Source: Fodinisporobacter ferrooxydans
GTDB taxonomy: Bacteria; Bacillota; Bacilli; Tumebacillales; MYW30-H2
DNA length: 64,000 bases
Assembly: GCF_022818495.1 (NCBI RefSeq)
Contig: NZ_CP089291.1
Location: forward strand, 2,497,501-2,561,500
Direction of reading: 5' to 3'
Each line of letters starts with the position of its first letter. Position 1 is the stretch's first letter. The notes beneath the pieces are model-generated. The model saw only the letters and a list, made by a program, of their open reading frames with translations, had not been told where the DNA came from and searched no databases. Positions 45,039 through 54,057 of the stretch are shown in pieces. The translations under genes and the position numbers were made by a program.

Positions 45039-47228
45039 ATGGGGATTCGATTTAACGCTGCAAATCAAACATTTCATTTACAGGCGAAAGATACAAGTTA
45101 TGTCATACAATTGATTCGAGACGGATACTTGTCGCACAAGTATTGGGGAAGAAAAATCAATGAATATCAAAATTCGAACAATCTAACGTTTTTGGATCGG
45201 GCATTTTCACCAAATCCGGAATCGAACGATCGGACATTCTCATTGGATACACTCCCACAGGAGTATCCGGCTTACGGAAATACGGATTTTCGTACGCCTG
45301 CATATCAAATACAATTGGAAAACGGTTCAACAATCTCAGATTTGCGGTATGGCACACACAAAATTTTTAAAGGAAAACCTAAATTGGAGGGGTTGCCAGC
45401 TACCTATATTGAAAATATAGATGAAGCGGAAACTTTGGAAATTGAGTTGCTTGATTCCTTGCTTGGACTGAAAGTGATTCTTAGCTATACGGTTTATGAG
45501 GATTATAATGTTATTGCCAGAAATGTACGTTTTATCAATGAGGGAAATCAAAAATTAAGAATATTGCGGGCGTTAAGTGCCAACATCGATTTTCATGATT
45601 CCGAATACGATTTGCTGCATCTCTCCGGTGCTTGGGGGAGAGAAAGACATATGATACGGCGTCCTTTATTTGTTGGAAACCAATCCATCGAGAGTCGCCG
45701 CGGAGCAAGCAGTCATCAGAACAATCCATTCCTTGCTTTGCTAAGGAAAGATGCAAGCGAAGACCATGGGGAGGTTTATGGGTTTAGCTTGGTCTATAGC
45801 GGCAATTTTTTGGCAAATGTGGAAGTCGACCAGTTCCAAACGACCCGGGTTTCTATGGGAATCCATCCATTTGATTTCACCTGGATATTAAATGGCGGCG
45901 AAACGTTTCAAACTCCTGAAGTCGTACTCGTATATTCTGCAAATGGGCTCGGCGACATGTCGAGAACGTATCACAAATTGTACCGGACTCGCTTGTGCCG
46001 GGGACCATTCAGGGATACAGTCCGTCCGATTTTAATCAACAACTGGGAAGCAACGTATTTCCGGTTTCATGCGGAGAAAATCGAAGAAATTGCAAAAGCG
46101 GGAAATGAACTGGGAATTGAGTTGTTTGTTTTAGACGATGGATGGTTCGGAAAACGAGATGACGATATAAGCTCCTTGGGTGATTGGTTTGTGGATCGAA
46201 ATAAACTGCCCAAGGGTTTGGAAGACTTGGCAGGACGGGTTCGAAACCTGGGAATGCAATTCGGTCTTTGGTTTGAACCGGAAATGATATCTGTCGACAG
46301 TGAATTGTATCGAAACCATCCGGATTGGTGTTTGCACGTTCCCAATCGTCGTCGCTCGGAAAGCAGAAATCAGCTGATATTGGATTTTTCAAGAGATGAC
46401 GTCTGTGAGTATATCGTGCAAGCGGTCTCGGATATTTTGTCTTGTGCTCCCATTACATACGTAAAATGGGACATGAACCGGCATATGACGGAAATCGGTT
46501 CAGCGAAGTTGCCGCCAGAAAGACAAAGGGAAACGGCACACCGGTATATGCTTGGGTTATATCGCATTATGGAAGAAATTACTTCCCGCTTTCCACATGT
46601 TTTATTCGAAAGCTGCTCAGGGGGAGGAGGAAGATTTGACCCAGGCATTTTGTACTATATGCCGCAAACGTGGACGAGTGATAACACGGATGCGGTCTCC
46701 CGTTTAAAAATCCAATACGGCACGAGCATTGTCTATCCTTCCAGTTCCATGGGTGCTCATGTGTCTGCAGTTCCGAATCATCAAGTGCATCGCATTACAT
46801 CTTTAAAAATGCGAGGAGATGTAGCGATGTCCGGAAATTTCGGATACGAGCTGGATGTAACGAAATTTACAGAAGAAGAAAAGGAAATTGCAAAAAATCA
46901 AGTGGAAATGTATAAACAGTTACGCCATTTGATTCAATTCGGCGATATGTTTCGTTTGCTAAACCCGTTTGCGGGAAATGAAGCGGCCTGGATGTTTGTT
47001 TCCGAAGATCAATCAGAAGCGTTTGTGGCATATTTTCAAGTGTTGGCAGAAGCAAATGCCCCGGTAAAAACACTGAGGCTAAAAGGATTACATTCGCAAA
47101 CGGCATATGAAATCATTGAAACCGGAGAAATTTACGGCGGAGATGAGTTGATGTATGTCGGTTTAACGGTTCCCGTATTGCATGGAGACTTTCAAAGCTT
47201 TGTATTCCGATTGCAAGCACGCGGATGA
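45039..47228 (+). CDS. Alpha-galactosidase, glycoside hydrolase family 36
   Basis: Cytosolic GH36 enzyme of 729 aa that removes terminal alpha-1,6-galactose from melibiose and raffinose oligosaccharides. The nucleophile is Asp478 in YVKWDMNRH and the acid/base is Asp548 in TWTSDNTDA, the same numbers I recall for Geobacillus AgaB, and ELFVLDDGWFGKRDDD and ESCSGGGGRFDPG are family motifs. I start at ATG 45039 (GGAAGGTG upstream); an upstream extension overlaps the permease gene and is not coding. It completes the module-2 operon: import, then hydrolysis inside the cell. Confidence 0.95.
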   Translation: MGIRFNAANQTFHLQAKDTSYVIQLIRDGYLSHKYWGRKINEYQNSNNLTFLDRAFSPNPESNDRTFSLDTLPQEYPAYGNTDFRTPAYQIQLENGSTISDLRYGTHKIFKGKPKLEGLPATYIENIDEAETLEIELLDSLLGLKVILSYTVYEDYNVIARNVRFINEGNQKLRILRALSANIDFHDSEYDLLHLSGAWGRERHMIRRPLFVGNQSIESRRGASSHQNNPFLALLRKDASEDHGEVYGFSLVYSGNFLANVEVDQFQTTRVSMGIHPFDFTWILNGGETFQTPEVVLVYSANGLGDMSRTYHKLYRTRLCRGPFRDTVRPILINNWEATYFRFHAEKIEEIAKAGNELGIELFVLDDGWFGKRDDDISSLGDWFVDRNKLPKGLEDLAGRVRNLGMQFGLWFEPEMISVDSELYRNHPDWCLHVPNRRRSESRNQLILDFSRDDVCEYIVQAVSDILSCAPITYVKWDMNRHMTEIGSAKLPPERQRETAHRYMLGLYRIMEEITSRFPHVLFESCSGGGGRFDPGILYYMPQTWTSDNTDAVSRLKIQYGTSIVYPSSSMGAHVSAVPNHQVHRITSLKMRGDVAMSGNFGYELDVTKFTEEEKEIAKNQVEMYKQLRHLIQFGDMFRLLNPFAGNEAAWMFVSEDQSEAFVAYFQVLAEANAPVKTLRLKGLHSQTAYEIIETGEIYGGDELMYVGLTVPVLHGDFQSFVFRLQARG

Positions 47229-47250
47229 CAAAGATGGATCTTGTTCAAAT

Positions 47251-47297
47251 AAAAAAGAGGATGTCCCAAACGAAATGATGGGACACCCTCTTTTTAT
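47251..47297 (+). terminator. Terminator of the alpha-galactoside operon
   Basis: AAAAAGAGGATGTCCCA pairs with TGGGACACCCTCTTTTT with one internal mismatch around a 10-nt loop and ends in a T-run. Confidence 0.88.
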
Positions 47298-47468
47298 CTC
47301 GATACGATTTGTGATAGCAGATAAGACTGTCATGTAAAACAAAATGGAATGAGTATTCACATGTCACAGGAAATGGATTTGTAAGAGTGTTTGACTTATA
47401 ATGCAGGAATGGGGCAATGTAGCAAGTGATATGCTTATTGGTGTGATAAAAGACAAAGAGGTGAGAGA

Positions 47469-47795
47469 ATGACGATTTATGTATCAAATCAGGAAGTAAA
47501 GCAACGCCTGGAACGTGGAGAAAGCGTAAATATTATTGATGTCAGAAATCCGGATGAAGTAAAAAAAGGGATGATTCCTGGCGCCAAAAACATCCCGCTG
47601 ACAGAACTGGAGAGCCGTATCGGGGAATTGGACAAGGACGAAGCATACATATTTGTTTGAGGCGGCAAAACAAGAAGCACGCGTGCGTGTGAAATCGCTG
47701 CAAAATCAGGTTTTCCAAATGTCAAGAGCATGGAAAGCGGCATGAAACAATGGGATGGCGAAATAGTCGGACAACCGGTTTCCAATGGGTCATGA
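47469..47795 (+). CDS. Single-domain rhodanese with in-frame TGA at the catalytic cysteine
   Basis: Rhodanese-type sulfurtransferase fold, 108 residues if the TGA at 47658-47660 is read through, the normal length for a GlpE-like protein. IIDVRNPDEVKKGMIPGAKNIPL is the CH2A region. The active-site loop reads YIFV, TGA, GGKTRS: the stop stands at residue 64 where the family has the sulfur-carrying Cys of CX4R(S/T). The frame then stays open and family-like (ACEIAAKSGFPNVKSMESGMKQW) to the end. The ribosome site AGAGGTGAG is good. Either this codon is selenocysteine, or a single base change made a recent pseudogene. A small hairpin GCACG-CGTG-CGTGT (47677-47690), with G in its loop 21 nt after the TGA, lies in the window expected for a bacterial SECIS, but such hairpins arise by chance. 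Confidence 0.72.
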
Positions 47796-47806
47796 TGGAA
47801 TGATAC

Positions 47807-47843
47807 AACCATGCCTATTGCTATCGTAGCAACCGGCATGGTT
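47807..47843. terminator. Nested hairpin between convergent genes
   Basis: AACCATGCC pairs with GGCATGGTT, and inside it TTGCTA pairs with TAGCAA. It separates the rhodanese gene from the convergent acetyltransferase. The T-tract is poor. Confidence 0.55.
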
Positions 47844-47891
47844 ATTCTCGTTGGTAGAATCGGATTATACCTATACTTCATTTCTAATACT

Positions 47892-48452
47892 TCATATTTC
47901 AATTTGTTTCATCACTTTTGCAGGATTCCCGGCTACAACAACGTTATCAGGCACATCTTTTGTCACCACTGCACCAGATGCTACAACTACGTTATTGCCT
48001 ATATGAATGCCGGGATTTATAATGGCTCCCCCGCCAATCCATACGTTGTTGCCGATCGTGACTCGTTTTCCGTATTCTGCTCCCGCAATCCGCTCGTATG
48101 GATGCAAAGGATGCGTAGCCGTATAGATATGTACACCTGGAGCAAGAAGGCAGTTATCACCGATACGTACTTCACAAACATCTAAGATGACACAATCGAA
48201 ATTCGCATAAAAGTTTTCTCCAACGTGAATGTTGTAGCCATAATCACATCGAAAATTCGGTTCGATATATACATGATCTCCGGTTGAACCGAAAAGTTCC
48301 TTTAGAATTTCAGTACGTTTGACGTCTTCCGTTTCGAATGTTTGATTGTATAATCGAGTGAGTCTTCTTGCGTTTTGCCGTTCTTTTACTAATTCTGCAT
48401 CGGCCGCATTATAGAGTTTGCCATTCAACATCTTTTCTTTTTCTGAAAACAT
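47892..48452 (-). CDS. maa: Maltose/galactoside O-acetyltransferase family protein
   Basis: A 186-aa trimeric left-handed beta-helix acetyltransferase (Maa/LacA/NodL family) that acetylates sugars with acetyl-CoA. The N-terminal cap [27 protein letters not shown] is diagnostic, and hexapeptide repeats run from about residue 60 ([21 protein letters not shown]), with the catalytic His in [12 protein letters not shown] and CoA-side repeats [22 protein letters not shown] precedes ATG 48452. Monocistronic. Confidence 0.9.
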   Translation of the reverse strand: MFSEKEKMLNGKLYNAADAELVKERQNARRLTRLYNQTFETEDVKRTEILKELFGSTGDHVYIEPNFRCDYGYNIHVGENFYANFDCVILDVCEVRIGDNCLLAPGVHIYTATHPLHPYERIAGAEYGKRVTIGNNVWIGGGAIINPGIHIGNNVVVASGAVVTKDVPDNVVVAGNPAKVMKQIEI

Positions 48453-48582
48453 GATTATAATCTCCTGTAAAATGTTAATTTTGTGTGAATGATTTCATTC
48501 AATTCTCTAAAATCATACCACATCCAAACTTTTTTTTTCAACAAAACTGTTTCGCTGATCCGGGAGCTTTGGCTGCACGTAT

Positions 48583-48605
48583 CTTCCGCTTTAAAGAAGC
48601 GGAAG
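48583..48605 (+). promoter_or_regulatory. Leader hairpin before the MFS transporter gene
   Basis: CTTCCGCTT and AAGCGGAAG pair exactly around TAAAG, 83 bp before the start codon, then ATTTAG. It could be a leader hairpin or a weak terminator of something upstream. Confidence 0.45.
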
Positions 48606-48687
48606 TATTTAGTGTGCGGTTAGCCCTATCGGATACATTTTTTCCATAAAGTCTTACATATAAAAAAGAGGAAGGAAGCATAAAGAA

Positions 48688-50091
48688 ATGAAACATGTGG
48701 AGAGGAATGCCAAACCTGTAACGGACACTTCCGACATAAAGAAAAGTGTGCTGTGGATTTATTACGTCATCTTTTTCGCCGTACTGAATGAATCGGTATT
48801 TAACGTATCCACCCCAAGCATTGCCAAGCAGTTCGAGTTGGATGCTTCCGGCGTTAGCTGGGTGGTTACGATCTTTTTTATCGTCTTCGGTATGGGAACT
48901 GTCATTTTTGGAAAGCTTTCCGATATGTATAGCGTCAAAAAACTGATTACGATTGGAATCGCCCTTTACAGCCTGGGGTCTATTCTGGGCTTTGTTTTAC
49001 AATCCTGGTACCCCGCCGTCATTTTATCCAGGGCGATTCAAGGGGCCGGCGGATCCTCCATTCCGGCATTGGTCTTTGTCATGGTAGCCCGCTTTTTTAC
49101 AGCGGAAGAACGGGGGAAAATGTTTGGCGTCATAACGTCGATCGCTTCTTTTGCGGTTGGCATCGGTCCGGTACTCGGCGGTTATATTGCGGGATCGTTC
49201 CACTGGGCATATTTGTTTCTCCTTCCGCTCCCCGTACTTGCGGCTATTCCTTTTTTTCAAAAGTTTTTGCCTGTGGAACAACGTAAAGCGGGCAAATTGG
49301 ATAGTATTGGAGCGGTGCTGCTGTGCATTGTAGTGTCGATGCTGATTTTGTTTACGACAAAAGCGCATTGGCTTTATTTGCTCGTAGCTTTCATAGCTCT
49401 TATCCTTTTTATCGTCCAAATCCGCCGGGCGAAGGAGCCGTTTGTCGATCCTGCCCTTTTCACCAATCCGCTCTACAGGAGCGGGCTCATCGTCGGCTTT
49501 CTTATATTCGGCACCGTGATGTCCGTGATGTTTGTGATCCCGCTTATGTTAAGTAAAATGTACGGCCTTAATACGGAGAAAATCGGGCTCATTATGTTTC
49601 CGGGAGCGATCAGCGCAGTCATATTCGGGAGAGTTGCCGGCAAGATGACAGTCAAACGGGGAAGCCATTTTGTCGTATATCTGGGGTTGGCCTTAATCGC
49701 GCTTAGCCTGCTGATGCAATCTTCATCCGTCGGGCTTTGGGTGTGGTACATTGGGGCTGCTCTGATTATGATGTATATCGGATTTTCCTTCGTGCAGACG
49801 GCATTAACGGAAAGTGTAACGAAAATATTGCCTGTTCACCAAATCGGCGTCGGCATGGGTCTTTTCAATATGACGTCGATTCTTTCAGGGGCGGTAGTAA
49901 CCGCATTAGTCGCCAAAGCGATGGAGAAAGAGCTGTTCGCTTTCCCGTTCCACCCTTTCATTTCGAATTCGCATGCATACTTGTACGGCAATCTCATTCT
50001 GTTATTAAGTTTGATTGTCGTAACGAGCGGGCTCTTGTATTTTTTATCTTTCGGTAAAAAATCCCCGGAGCCGGTCAATGAACCGATCTAA
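48688..50091 (+). CDS. MFS drug exporter, TetK/TetL-like (14 TM)
   Basis: Drug:H+ antiporter of the DHA2 type, 467 aa and about 14 helices. From memory it aligns with Tet(K)/Tet(L): FFAVLNESVFNVSTPSIAKQF, FGKLSDMYSVKKL (motif A), LSRAIQGAGGSSIPALVFVMVARFF (motif C region) and IGLIMFPGAISAVIFG. The divergence is too large to call it a tetracycline resistance gene; other drugs or monovalent cations are possible. GAGGAAGGAAG precedes ATG 48688. The gap from its stop to the next promoter (50092-50369) holds no convincing gene. Confidence 0.86.
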   Translation: MKHVERNAKPVTDTSDIKKSVLWIYYVIFFAVLNESVFNVSTPSIAKQFELDASGVSWVVTIFFIVFGMGTVIFGKLSDMYSVKKLITIGIALYSLGSILGFVLQSWYPAVILSRAIQGAGGSSIPALVFVMVARFFTAEERGKMFGVITSIASFAVGIGPVLGGYIAGSFHWAYLFLLPLPVLAAIPFFQKFLPVEQRKAGKLDSIGAVLLCIVVSMLILFTTKAHWLYLLVAFIALILFIVQIRRAKEPFVDPALFTNPLYRSGLIVGFLIFGTVMSVMFVIPLMLSKMYGLNTEKIGLIMFPGAISAVIFGRVAGKMTVKRGSHFVVYLGLALIALSLLMQSSSVGLWVWYIGAALIMMYIGFSFVQTALTESVTKILPVHQIGVGMGLFNMTSILSGAVVTALVAKAMEKELFAFPFHPFISNSHAYLYGNLILLLSLIVVTSGLLYFLSFGKKSPEPVNEPI

Positions 50092-50369
50092 CATTCGCTG
50101 CAGTCGCTATTGCGTAAAGGCAGGCGTGGTTTTTCGATGAAATCAGTGGTCTCAGGTACGATTCATAATAAGAGGCAGCAAATTGTAACCGAGGATGGGA
50201 TGATTCAAAAAATCGGCCAACTATCCGCAATTGGACGGAGAGGCATGTTCGCAAGACGGCAAGTTCACAATCTGCGCCATCAACTTGTCGTCTTATCCCT
50301 TCATTATTTGTATTTTGAAGAGTCATTGTGCGCGCCATGTAAAAGATATTTAAAGCTTTCAAATATTTA

Positions 50370-50415
50370 TTGACAAATCATAATAATCATTTTATTGTAT
50401 ATGTAAGCGCTTTAT
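50370..50415 (+). promoter_or_regulatory. Promoter and cre site of module 3 regulator
   Basis: TTGACA (50370), 17-bp spacer and TATTGT (50393) form a promoter. TGTAAGCGCTTTAT (50402-50415), a cre-like site, covers the predicted start, and GAAACCGTTTTC follows at 50417. Control by CcpA and by the LacI protein is likely. Confidence 0.65.
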
Positions 50416-50458
50416 GAAACCGTTTTCTGAAACAGGAATCAGAAAGAGAGATATGGGA

Positions 50459-51508
50459 ATGAAGGTAAATATAAAGAGAGTAGCACAAGAGGCAAATGTT
50501 TCGATTTCTACAGTTTCCAGAGTTCTTAATTCTCCCGAACTGGTGAGTCCGGAAAAACGGCAGCGCGTCCTTCAGGTAATACAGGAACTGAATTATCAGG
50601 CAAGTGAGCTTGCGCGTGGTTTGAGTTCCAAGAAAACGCAAACGATCGGCGTAATCATTCCTCGTGTTACAAGTTTCTTTTTCAATGAATTATACCGGGG
50701 TATTGATGTTGCTGTGAAAGAGTTTGGCATGAATATCTTGTTGTACGACTGTGACTCGAATCTGGAACGAACGACGCATGGATTCACATTTCTGGTTAGG
50801 CGTCAAGTTGAAGGGATTATTTATGCCAGTCAGTTTATTACTGAAGAATTGTATACGTTTATATCCCGGCTTGGTGTACCGGTCATTCTGGCGTTGACGG
50901 AGAGCTTTAACAGAAAACTGACCGCCTTTAAAGTCGACGAAGTTCGGGCGGCGTTCGATGCCGTATCCTATTTGATTGCCCGCGGCCATCATAGAATCGC
51001 GATGATTTCCGGTCCGCTTGACAATTTTGTTGCGGGGAAGACTCGCTATGAAGGGTATCGAATGGCGCTTAATCAACATAATCTCCCATTTTTGGATGAC
51101 TGTGTGGCTTTTGGGGGATATCGATATGAAGATGGGCACCGTGCAATGAGAGAACTTTTGGAAAAACGGAATGATACGCAATTTACTGCTTTGTTTGCCG
51201 CTAGTGATGAGATGGCGATCGGAGCTATGAGATGTGCGTTTGATCACGGACTCTCTGTGCCGCAAGATATCTCCATCATCGGTTTTGACAATCTTTCAAT
51301 CGCCAATATGGTAACACCGAAATTGACAACAGTTTCCCAACCCTTTGAGCAAATCGGTTTTGAAGCAGTACGAACGTTAATTCGAGCGATTTCCGGCGAC
51401 ATACATGAATCGGATTCTTCTAACCATTATCTTCCACATCAAATTATTGAAAGAGAATCGGTTGCCAGCAGAGCCATAGAAGAAGTGGCAGCCGCTGACG
51501 AGCGGTAA
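50459..51508 (+). CDS. LacI-family transcriptional regulator (module 3)
   Basis: A 349-aa repressor with helix-turn-helix VNIKRVAQEANVSISTVSRVLNSPELVSPEKRQRV and a periplasmic-binding-like core (FAASDEMAIGAMRCAFDHGLSVPQDISIIGFDNL). I start at ATG 50459; ATG 50414 would lie in the operator region. It precedes an ABC importer and ThuA/Gfo genes and most probably controls them. Confidence 0.9.
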   Translation: MKVNIKRVAQEANVSISTVSRVLNSPELVSPEKRQRVLQVIQELNYQASELARGLSSKKTQTIGVIIPRVTSFFFNELYRGIDVAVKEFGMNILLYDCDSNLERTTHGFTFLVRRQVEGIIYASQFITEELYTFISRLGVPVILALTESFNRKLTAFKVDEVRAAFDAVSYLIARGHHRIAMISGPLDNFVAGKTRYEGYRMALNQHNLPFLDDCVAFGGYRYEDGHRAMRELLEKRNDTQFTALFAASDEMAIGAMRCAFDHGLSVPQDISIIGFDNLSIANMVTPKLTTVSQPFEQIGFEAVRTLIRAISGDIHESDSSNHYLPHQIIERESVASRAIEEVAAADER

Positions 51509-51601
51509 TTGGATCCTTGAAGTTACAGATACATAGAAAAACTGAACTTTTGGGATCTGATTCTATAAATCTTCTGCATATTTAAAAAGGGAGGAACGTT
51601 T

Positions 51602-52948
51602 ATGGTTCGATTAAACGCGCAAAGCAAAGTTTGGAAACACAGGGGGATTCAAACCGCAGCCGTTTTTATGATGTCGACTGCCTTGTTGGCAGGTTGCGGA
51701 AGCTCAAGCACTTCCACAAACGCAACCGGAAGTTCCGGTGCCGGAAGTTCTGGCACCTCTTCGACAAAGCCTGTAACGATCACATTCGCATCGGGGAAAG
51801 ATGCTACAGGAACCGTACAACTTGAAATAAAAAAATTTGAAGAAGAAAACCCAAATATTAAAGTCAATTACATCGAGGAACCCCAAAGCTCGGACGAGTA
51901 TCATAACCAATTGGTAACAAAATTATCAGCAGGCGACAACAGCATCGATGTATATGCGATGGATATCATCTGGCCGCCGGAGTTCGGGGCTGCAAAATGG
52001 AATTTACCTTTGAATCAATACTTCTCAAAGGCGGATTTGTCTGCCATGTTGCCGGGGCCGGTTCAAGGAGATACGTACAAAGGCACCTTATATGCTGTCC
52101 CGTGGTTTACAGATGCCGGCGTTCTCTATTATCGCAAGGATATTCTTGACAAAGCGGGGATCCAACCGCCTAAAACATTTGATGAGTTGATGAAAGATGC
52201 GGAAAAATTAAAGGGGCAAGGCGGAACACAGTATGGATTCGTCTTTCAGGCGAAGCAATACGAAGGCCTTGTCTGCGACTACCTGGAGTATCTCTGGGGC
52301 AACGGCGGTGACGTATTGAATAAGGACGGAAAAGTTGTCATCGACTCGCCTAATAATCTTGAAGCGACGAAGTTTTTCGTGAATTTGGTAAAATCGGATG
52401 TTGTTCCTAAGGGAATCGATACGTTTATGGAGGAAGATGCACGTCGTCTGTTTACGGAAGGCAAGGCTGTATTCATGCGCAACTGGCCATATGCCTGGTC
52501 CATTTCCCAAGGACCCGAATCGAAAGTCAAAGGGGAAGTCGGCATGGCGCCGATGCCTGTCGGTCCGCATGGAACTGAGCCTGCCGCTACTCTCGGCGGT
52601 TGGAATCTTGGCGTAAATGCGAATATTAAAAAAGATCATGTAGCTGCTGCCATTAAGTTCTTGAAGTTCATGACAAGCCCGGAAGCACAGAAATTAAGTG
52701 CGATCAAAGGAAGCAGATTGCCGATCCTAAAAGAGACGTATAAAGACGCTGATGTGCTCAAAGTGGATCCGCAATTTGCACAATTGTATCCGGTATTTAT
52801 TCATGCAAAACCACGTCCGGTTTCACCGGTATATCCGCAAATTTCTGACTCGATCCAAATCAACGTTCATAAAGCAATGCTCGGAGAAGAGACTCCGGAA
52901 CAAGCGTTAAAGACGATGCAGGATCAAATTTCCAAGCTTGTAAAATAA
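51602..52948 (+). CDS. ABC sugar-binding lipoprotein (module 3)
   Basis: Extracellular solute-binding protein family 1, 448 aa. Signal peptide with lipobox LLAGCGSS, a Ser/Gly/Thr linker, then TITFASGKDATGTVQLEIKKFEEENPNIKV. Later AMDIIWPPEFGAAKWNLPL and WFTDAGVLYYRKDIL resemble trehalose/maltose-type binding proteins (ThuE-like), which agrees with the ThuA gene downstream. GGGAGGAACG precedes ATG 51602. Confidence 0.92.
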   Translation: MVRLNAQSKVWKHRGIQTAAVFMMSTALLAGCGSSSTSTNATGSSGAGSSGTSSTKPVTITFASGKDATGTVQLEIKKFEEENPNIKVNYIEEPQSSDEYHNQLVTKLSAGDNSIDVYAMDIIWPPEFGAAKWNLPLNQYFSKADLSAMLPGPVQGDTYKGTLYAVPWFTDAGVLYYRKDILDKAGIQPPKTFDELMKDAEKLKGQGGTQYGFVFQAKQYEGLVCDYLEYLWGNGGDVLNKDGKVVIDSPNNLEATKFFVNLVKSDVVPKGIDTFMEEDARRLFTEGKAVFMRNWPYAWSISQGPESKVKGEVGMAPMPVGPHGTEPAATLGGWNLGVNANIKKDHVAAAIKFLKFMTSPEAQKLSAIKGSRLPILKETYKDADVLKVDPQFAQLYPVFIHAKPRPVSPVYPQISDSIQINVHKAMLGEETPEQALKTMQDQISKLVK

Positions 52949-53016
52949 CAGGGATGAGTATGGAAGTTTTTTAAGCAATCATGGGAAGCAACAGGGGTTC
53001 CTGAAAGTCAAACATG

Positions 53017-53051
53017 CTTGGGTTCGGCAAAATTTCATTGCCGAACCCAAG
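53017..53051 (+). promoter_or_regulatory. Strong hairpin between binding-protein and permease genes, module 3
   Basis: CTTGGGTTCGGCAA and TTGCCGAACCCAAG form a perfect 14-bp stem with a 7-nt loop, followed by TTTG. It should lower permease expression relative to the binding protein. Confidence 0.75.
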
Positions 53052-53073
53052 TTTGAAAGGGAGGATCACAAGT

Positions 53074-54051
53074 GTGAAAAATACGAACCTGTCCATGGAT
53101 AACATCCTGAAAACCAGCCAAACGAACATTGACAATGCCACGAAATATGGCAAAAAGAGACGGCGACAAGAAGCGCTTTTGGGATACGCACTGGCTTCTC
53201 CGGGAATTCTCGTCATTGTGATTTTCTCTTTATATCCTATTATACAGACGATCAATCTGAGTTTTCATTCTTTAAAATTGACGATGCCCGGACTTGGAGA
53301 ACCGTTCGTAGGAATCAAAAACTATCTGGAAATTTCCCATTCCGCGCGGTTTTGGTTAGCCGTATGGCATACATTTGAATTTACGTTATATTCGGTTGTA
53401 TTCGAATTGGTTTTCGGATTGCTGATTGCCTTGCTCATCAACCGGCCGTTTTTCGGGCGTGGATTGATTCGGGCGGTTGTATTGATCCCTTGGGCTATAC
53501 CGACAGCTATATCATCCATGATGTGGAAATTCATGTTTGATGATCAATTAGGAGTCGTCAACCCGATTTTGATGAAACTGGGAATCATTCATCACAGCAT
53601 CGTGTGGCTTGGAAATCCAAATTATGCATTGGGATCGATTATTTTTGTGGATGTATGGAAGACGACCCCGTTTATGGCATTGCTGCTGTTGGCTGGATTG
53701 CAAGTCATACCGTCCGAATTGTATGAGTCGGCGAAAGTAGATGGCGCAAATGCCTGGCAACGCTTTTTTAAGATTACTTTGCCGTTGTTGAAACCGGCCT
53801 TGCTGATCGCGTTGCTGTTCCGTACCCTCGATGCATTCCGCGTGTTCGACGTCATCTTTATATTGACAGGCGGAGGTCCCGGCAATTCGACGGAAAGCCT
53901 GTCGATGTATGCGCAAACCGTTTTGATGCGCTATATGGACTTCGGACATGGATCCGCATTGGCAGTCGTTACGTTTGTGTTTATTTTATTGATCAGCATC
54001 TTCTATATCCGCTTGATCGGAATCCCGGTCGACCAGGAAAACAAGGAGTGA
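53074..54051 (+). CDS. ABC sugar transporter permease, MalF/ThuF-like
   Basis: A 325-aa permease with six helices; the EAA loop is LYESAKVDGANAWQRFFKITLPLLKPAL. GTG 53074 is the start (GGGAGG 9 bp upstream); the upstream ATG 53014 lies inside the hairpin. Confidence 0.9.
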   Translation: MKNTNLSMDNILKTSQTNIDNATKYGKKRRRQEALLGYALASPGILVIVIFSLYPIIQTINLSFHSLKLTMPGLGEPFVGIKNYLEISHSARFWLAVWHTFEFTLYSVVFELVFGLLIALLINRPFFGRGLIRAVVLIPWAIPTAISSMMWKFMFDDQLGVVNPILMKLGIIHHSIVWLGNPNYALGSIIFVDVWKTTPFMALLLLAGLQVIPSELYESAKVDGANAWQRFFKITLPLLKPALLIALLFRTLDAFRVFDVIFILTGGGPGNSTESLSMYAQTVLMRYMDFGHGSALAVVTFVFILLISIFYIRLIGIPVDQENKE

Positions 54052-54057
54052 TACGGC

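Noticed and set aside
47807-47843. Nested hairpin after the rhodanese as its SECIS element
   Set aside because: It lies 147 nt after the TGA and beyond the stop codon, whereas bacterial SECIS elements follow the UGA within a few tens of nucleotides.
48688-50091. Acquired tetracycline resistance gene
   Set aside because: Similarity to Tet(K)/Tet(L) is only family-level and no plasmid or transposon context is seen; exporter of unknown substrate is the safer call.
50110-50373. 87-aa ORF between the MFS gene and the third LacI gene
   Set aside because: No ribosome site, runs into the promoter of the LacI gene, no recognisable protein character.
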